Source: Burkholderiales bacterium
GTDB lineage: Bacteria; Pseudomonadota; Gammaproteobacteria; Burkholderiales; Usitatibacteraceae
Direction: 5' to 3'
NCBI GenBank assembly: GCA_017880705.1
Contig: JADGRS010000135.1
Location: 1-7,958, forward strand
Length of the DNA: 7,958 bases
Part shown: positions 5,965 to 7,958 of the stretch, piece by piece
How positions within the stretch are numbered: position 1 is the stretch's first letter
Layout of the letters: each line of letters starts with the position of its first letter
Program-made: the position numbers and the translations under genes
The notes under the pieces: generated by a model
What the model saw: only the letters and a program-made list of their open reading frames with translations
What the model was told of the DNA's origin: nothing
The model's database searches: none

Positions 5965-7514
5965 CAGCAGTCCACCCCGGAATAGCTCAGGTTGAAGCTC
6001 TTGTTGATGAGGGGGAAGTCGGGAACGATGTTGCCCATCACCGCGTGCTCGATGAGCGGCCAGTTGTGCCACGAAGGATCGTGCGCATGGCAGCGCCGGA
6101 TGCGCCCGCCCGCGCCCGCTTCAAGGGCCACGAGCACGGCGCCGCGCCAACCCTCGATCCATCCCACGCCGAAAGCCCCGTCGCGCGCTTGGGCGAGCTC
6201 GGCGCGGACGTCCCCGCCGGGCATGGCCTCGACGAGCGCGACGATGAGGCGCATCGACTCGTTGATCTCCTCGAAACGCGCGTTCACGCGCGCGGCGACA
6301 TCTCCCCCCTGGTACACGACCTTCTTCACCTTCAATACGTCGTAGGGCGTGGTGGGAAGATCCGCGCGCAGGTCGTGCGCCTGGCCGCTCGCCCGGCCCG
6401 CGAGGCCCGTGAGCCCGAGCTCGTGCGCGAGCAAAGGCGCAACGTGCCCGGCGGTGAGGAACCGGTCCTGAAGTCCCGAGTGTTCGTCGAAGATGCGGCG
6501 CATGGCGTGCACTTCTTCCAGCACTTCGCGCGCCTGCCGCACCAAACCCTCGAGGTGCGCGCGATCGGGCTCACTATCCACTCCACCCGGAATGATGCGG
6601 TCCATCATGAAGCGGTGGCCGAACGCCGCGTCGTTCGCGCGCAGCCAATCCTCCTTGAGGCGCATGAATTGCGCGAGGGCAAAGCCGAAGCCGCCGTCGT
6701 TGCCGAGCGCTCCGAGATCGCCCAGGTGATTGGCGACGCGCTCGCGCTCGAGCATCAGCGCTCGCAGCCAGAGCGCGCGCGCGGGAGGACGCACATCGAG
6801 CACCGACTCCGCCGCCTGGGCGTAGGCCCAGGCGTAGGCGACGGTGGAATCGCCCGAGACGCGGCCCGCGAGGCGATAGCCGTCTTCGAGCGTGAAGTCC
6901 TCGAAGCGCTTGTCGATCCCCTTGTGCACGTAGCCGAGGTGCGCTTCGAGGCGCAGCACCTTCTCGCCCACCACGGAGAAACGGAAATGGCCGGGTTCGA
7001 TGATTCCCGCGTGGATCGGGCCCACCGCGATCTCGTGCACGCCGTCGCCCTCGACGCGCACGAAGGCATAGGAGTCGGGCGCGGGCTCGAGCGGCGCGGC
7101 GCGGGCGAAGTCGCGGCGCAGCGGAAATTCGTCCTCGCGCCACGCGCCGTGGCGGAGCCACGCGCGCGTGTCGACAGCATCGTCTTTCGGCATCAGCCCC
7201 AGCAGGTCGCGCGCCGAACGCTGCATGCGGTTGGCCGCGGGAAACACGCCGGCGAGGTCCGGATAGGCTGCTTCGGTGGCGGCTACCGGCAACTCGATCA
7301 CGCACAACCCCTGGGCAGTCGCATAGGCCGCGAGGACGGAAAACGCGCCATCGCGCTCGCGATGGTCCGTGCCCCACAGCGCCACGAAGCGGCAGCCGGA
7401 TTCGCGCGCGAGCACCGCGGCCTCGCTCCATGCGGCCGCGTGGACGCGTGTGATCGAGGCCGCGACCGCCCCGGAGAGGGGCTGGGGGGACTGGGGCATG
7501 CCGGGGATGCGCAT
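5964..7514 (-). CDS. HyfG/HycE-like large subunit lacking the nickel-iron ligands (Ehr-type)
   Basis: The 516-residue protein has a NuoC-like N-terminal part (about 20-150) fused to a NuoD/hydrogenase-large-subunit part (about 155-516), the layout of HycE and HyfG. Family segments include VGPIHAGIIEPGHFRFSVVG, GYVHKGIDKRFED (H197) and ERERVANHLGDLG. True hydrogenases hold Ni-Fe with two CxxC pairs. Here the first is R218-V-S220-G-D-S223, with both cysteines replaced by serine. The last is absent: the protein ends SFNLSYSGVDC in place of DPCxxC plus a cleaved tail. Only four cysteines exist (41, 71, 475, 516) and none form a CxxC pair. H2 turnover is therefore not expected. This matches the Ehr group of complexes known from genome surveys, whose substrate is uncertain; a quinone or other redox reaction is possible. 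The start at 7514 is 1 nt after the upstream stop; Met6 (codon at 7499) is an alternative. Neither has a clear Shine-Dalgarno sequence. Confidence 0.88.
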   Translation of the reverse strand: MRIPGMPQSPQPLSGAVAASITRVHAAAWSEAAVLARESGCRFVALWGTDHRERDGAFSVLAAYATAQGLCVIELPVAATEAAYPDLAGVFPAANRMQRSARDLLGLMPKDDAVDTRAWLRHGAWREDEFPLRRDFARAAPLEPAPDSYAFVRVEGDGVHEIAVGPIHAGIIEPGHFRFSVVGEKVLRLEAHLGYVHKGIDKRFEDFTLEDGYRLAGRVSGDSTVAYAWAYAQAAESVLDVRPPARALWLRALMLERERVANHLGDLGALGNDGGFGFALAQFMRLKEDWLRANDAAFGHRFMMDRIIPGGVDSEPDRAHLEGLVRQAREVLEEVHAMRRIFDEHSGLQDRFLTAGHVAPLLAHELGLTGLAGRASGQAHDLRADLPTTPYDVLKVKKVVYQGGDVAARVNARFEEINESMRLIVALVEAMPGGDVRAELAQARDGAFGVGWIEGWRGAVLVALEAGAGGRIRRCHAHDPSWHNWPLIEHAVMGNIVPDFPLINKSFNLSYSGVDC

Positions 7515-7515
7515 G

Positions 7516-7958
7516 TCAGCCGAGCAGCTTCGCGGCCTGCTGGTACCACGCCGCGAGGTAGGGGGGAATGTAAAGGCCCAGCATCAGCCCCAGTCCCAGG
7601 TGGATGAAGACCGGCATCAACGCCGGCTGGTGCTTGAAGGGCTTCACCGCGGTATCCCCGAACACCATCGGTTGCACGCGGCCGAAGATGGCCGCGAATG
7701 CGACGCCGAGCGCGAGCAGCAGGATGGGCGTGGCCCACGCGTGCTCTCGCATGGCGGTGGTGAGGATCAGGAACTCGCTCGCGAACACGCCGAAGGGCGG
7801 CATGCCGAGAATGGCGAAAGTGCCGATCATCAGGCCCCAGCCCACGGTGGGACTCACCTTCAGCAGCCCGCGTATGTCCTCCATCACCTGCGTGCCCGCG
7901 TTCTGCGTCGCATGGCCCACGGCGAAGAAGATGCCGCTCTTCACCAGGGAGTGCACGG
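7516..7958 (-). CDS. HyfF-like antiporter-type membrane subunit, C-terminal part (partial)
   Basis: The gene enters from the right edge on the minus strand, so only its last roughly 147 residues are seen and its start is outside the window. It belongs to the NuoL/M/N (Mrp antiporter-like) family that forms the ion-moving membrane arm of complex I and group 4 hydrogenases. The visible part begins with HSLVKSGIFFAVGHATQ, matching the conserved helix with its histidine and functional lysine. It continues with a hydrophobic GTFAILGMPPFGVFASEF, very like the GxPPFGxFxSEF segment of HyfF. Two further hydrophobic stretches follow (about 7740-7680 and 7610-7540), ending in AAWYQQAAKLLG. The GTG at 7956 is internal, not a start. 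The order hyfF-hyfG matches E. coli, with 1 nt between the genes. HyfF is preferred over HyfB or NuoN because of position and the PPFGVFASEF signature; the subfamily call is moderate. Confidence 0.85.
   Translation of the reverse strand, partial: VHSLVKSGIFFAVGHATQNAGTQVMEDIRGLLKVSPTVGWGLMIGTFAILGMPPFGVFASEFLILTTAMREHAWATPILLLALGVAFAAIFGRVQPMVFGDTAVKPFKHQPALMPVFIHLGLGLMLGLYIPPYLAAWYQQAAKLLG

Noticed and set aside
6969..6985. CCACGGAGAAACGG inside the hyfG-like gene as another copy of the repeat
   Set aside because: Only one unit-length match exists, in frame within conserved coding sequence (Val-Val-Gly-Glu-Lys). It is best explained by chance.
5850..7607. Long plus-strand open frame opposite the hyfG-like gene (585 codons)
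   Set aside because: It is antisense to the well-supported large and small subunit genes, and its product is low-complexity Arg/His/Glu-rich with no family motif.

Overview
The window is GC-rich and gene-dense. Ubiquinone biosynthesis (UbiA), a glutathione-gated potassium efflux system (KefF/KefC) and a FadI-like thiolase together point to a proteobacterium. The high GC and gene style make a betaproteobacterium most likely, but this is inference from gene content, not from a marker gene.

Positions 1-3972 (plus strand) hold a tightly packed run: the last codons of an unidentified gene, ubiA, kefF, kefC and a YHS-domain lipoprotein gene. Every junction overlaps, by 4, 4, 8 and 10 nt, so the run is probably one translationally coupled transcript. 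UbiA makes the ubiquinone precursor. KefC is a K+/H+ antiporter held shut by glutathione and opened by glutathione adducts of electrophiles, and KefF is its flavin-binding quinone-reductase partner. The lipoprotein has no known link to Kef; its coupling to kefC is the unusual part.

Positions 3973-4156 are non-coding and almost filled by a large imperfect palindrome (about 164 bp). Its arms are built of 10-bp units centred on ACGGAG, and its 60-nt centre contains a 12-bp perfect palindrome. It resembles a dispersed palindromic repeat. It ends 3 nt before the start codon of the next gene, which has no visible Shine-Dalgarno sequence.

Positions 4157-5428 (plus strand) encode a FadI-like thiolase with all expected catalytic residues. 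A 20-nt gap separates it from a convergent minus-strand cluster.

Positions 5449-7958 (minus strand) hold the 3' end of a hydrogenase-4/complex-I-like operon, in the order hyfF-like (cut by the window edge), hyfG-like, hyfI-like. The small subunit keeps its iron-sulfur cysteines. The large subunit has lost both cysteine pairs that hold the nickel-iron centre, so the complex is not expected to be a hydrogenase. It fits the little-characterised energy-converting hydrogenase-related (Ehr) group. The ferredoxin-like hyfH gene that lies between hyfG and hyfI in E. coli is absent here. This cluster is the strongest candidate in the window for poorly understood biology.
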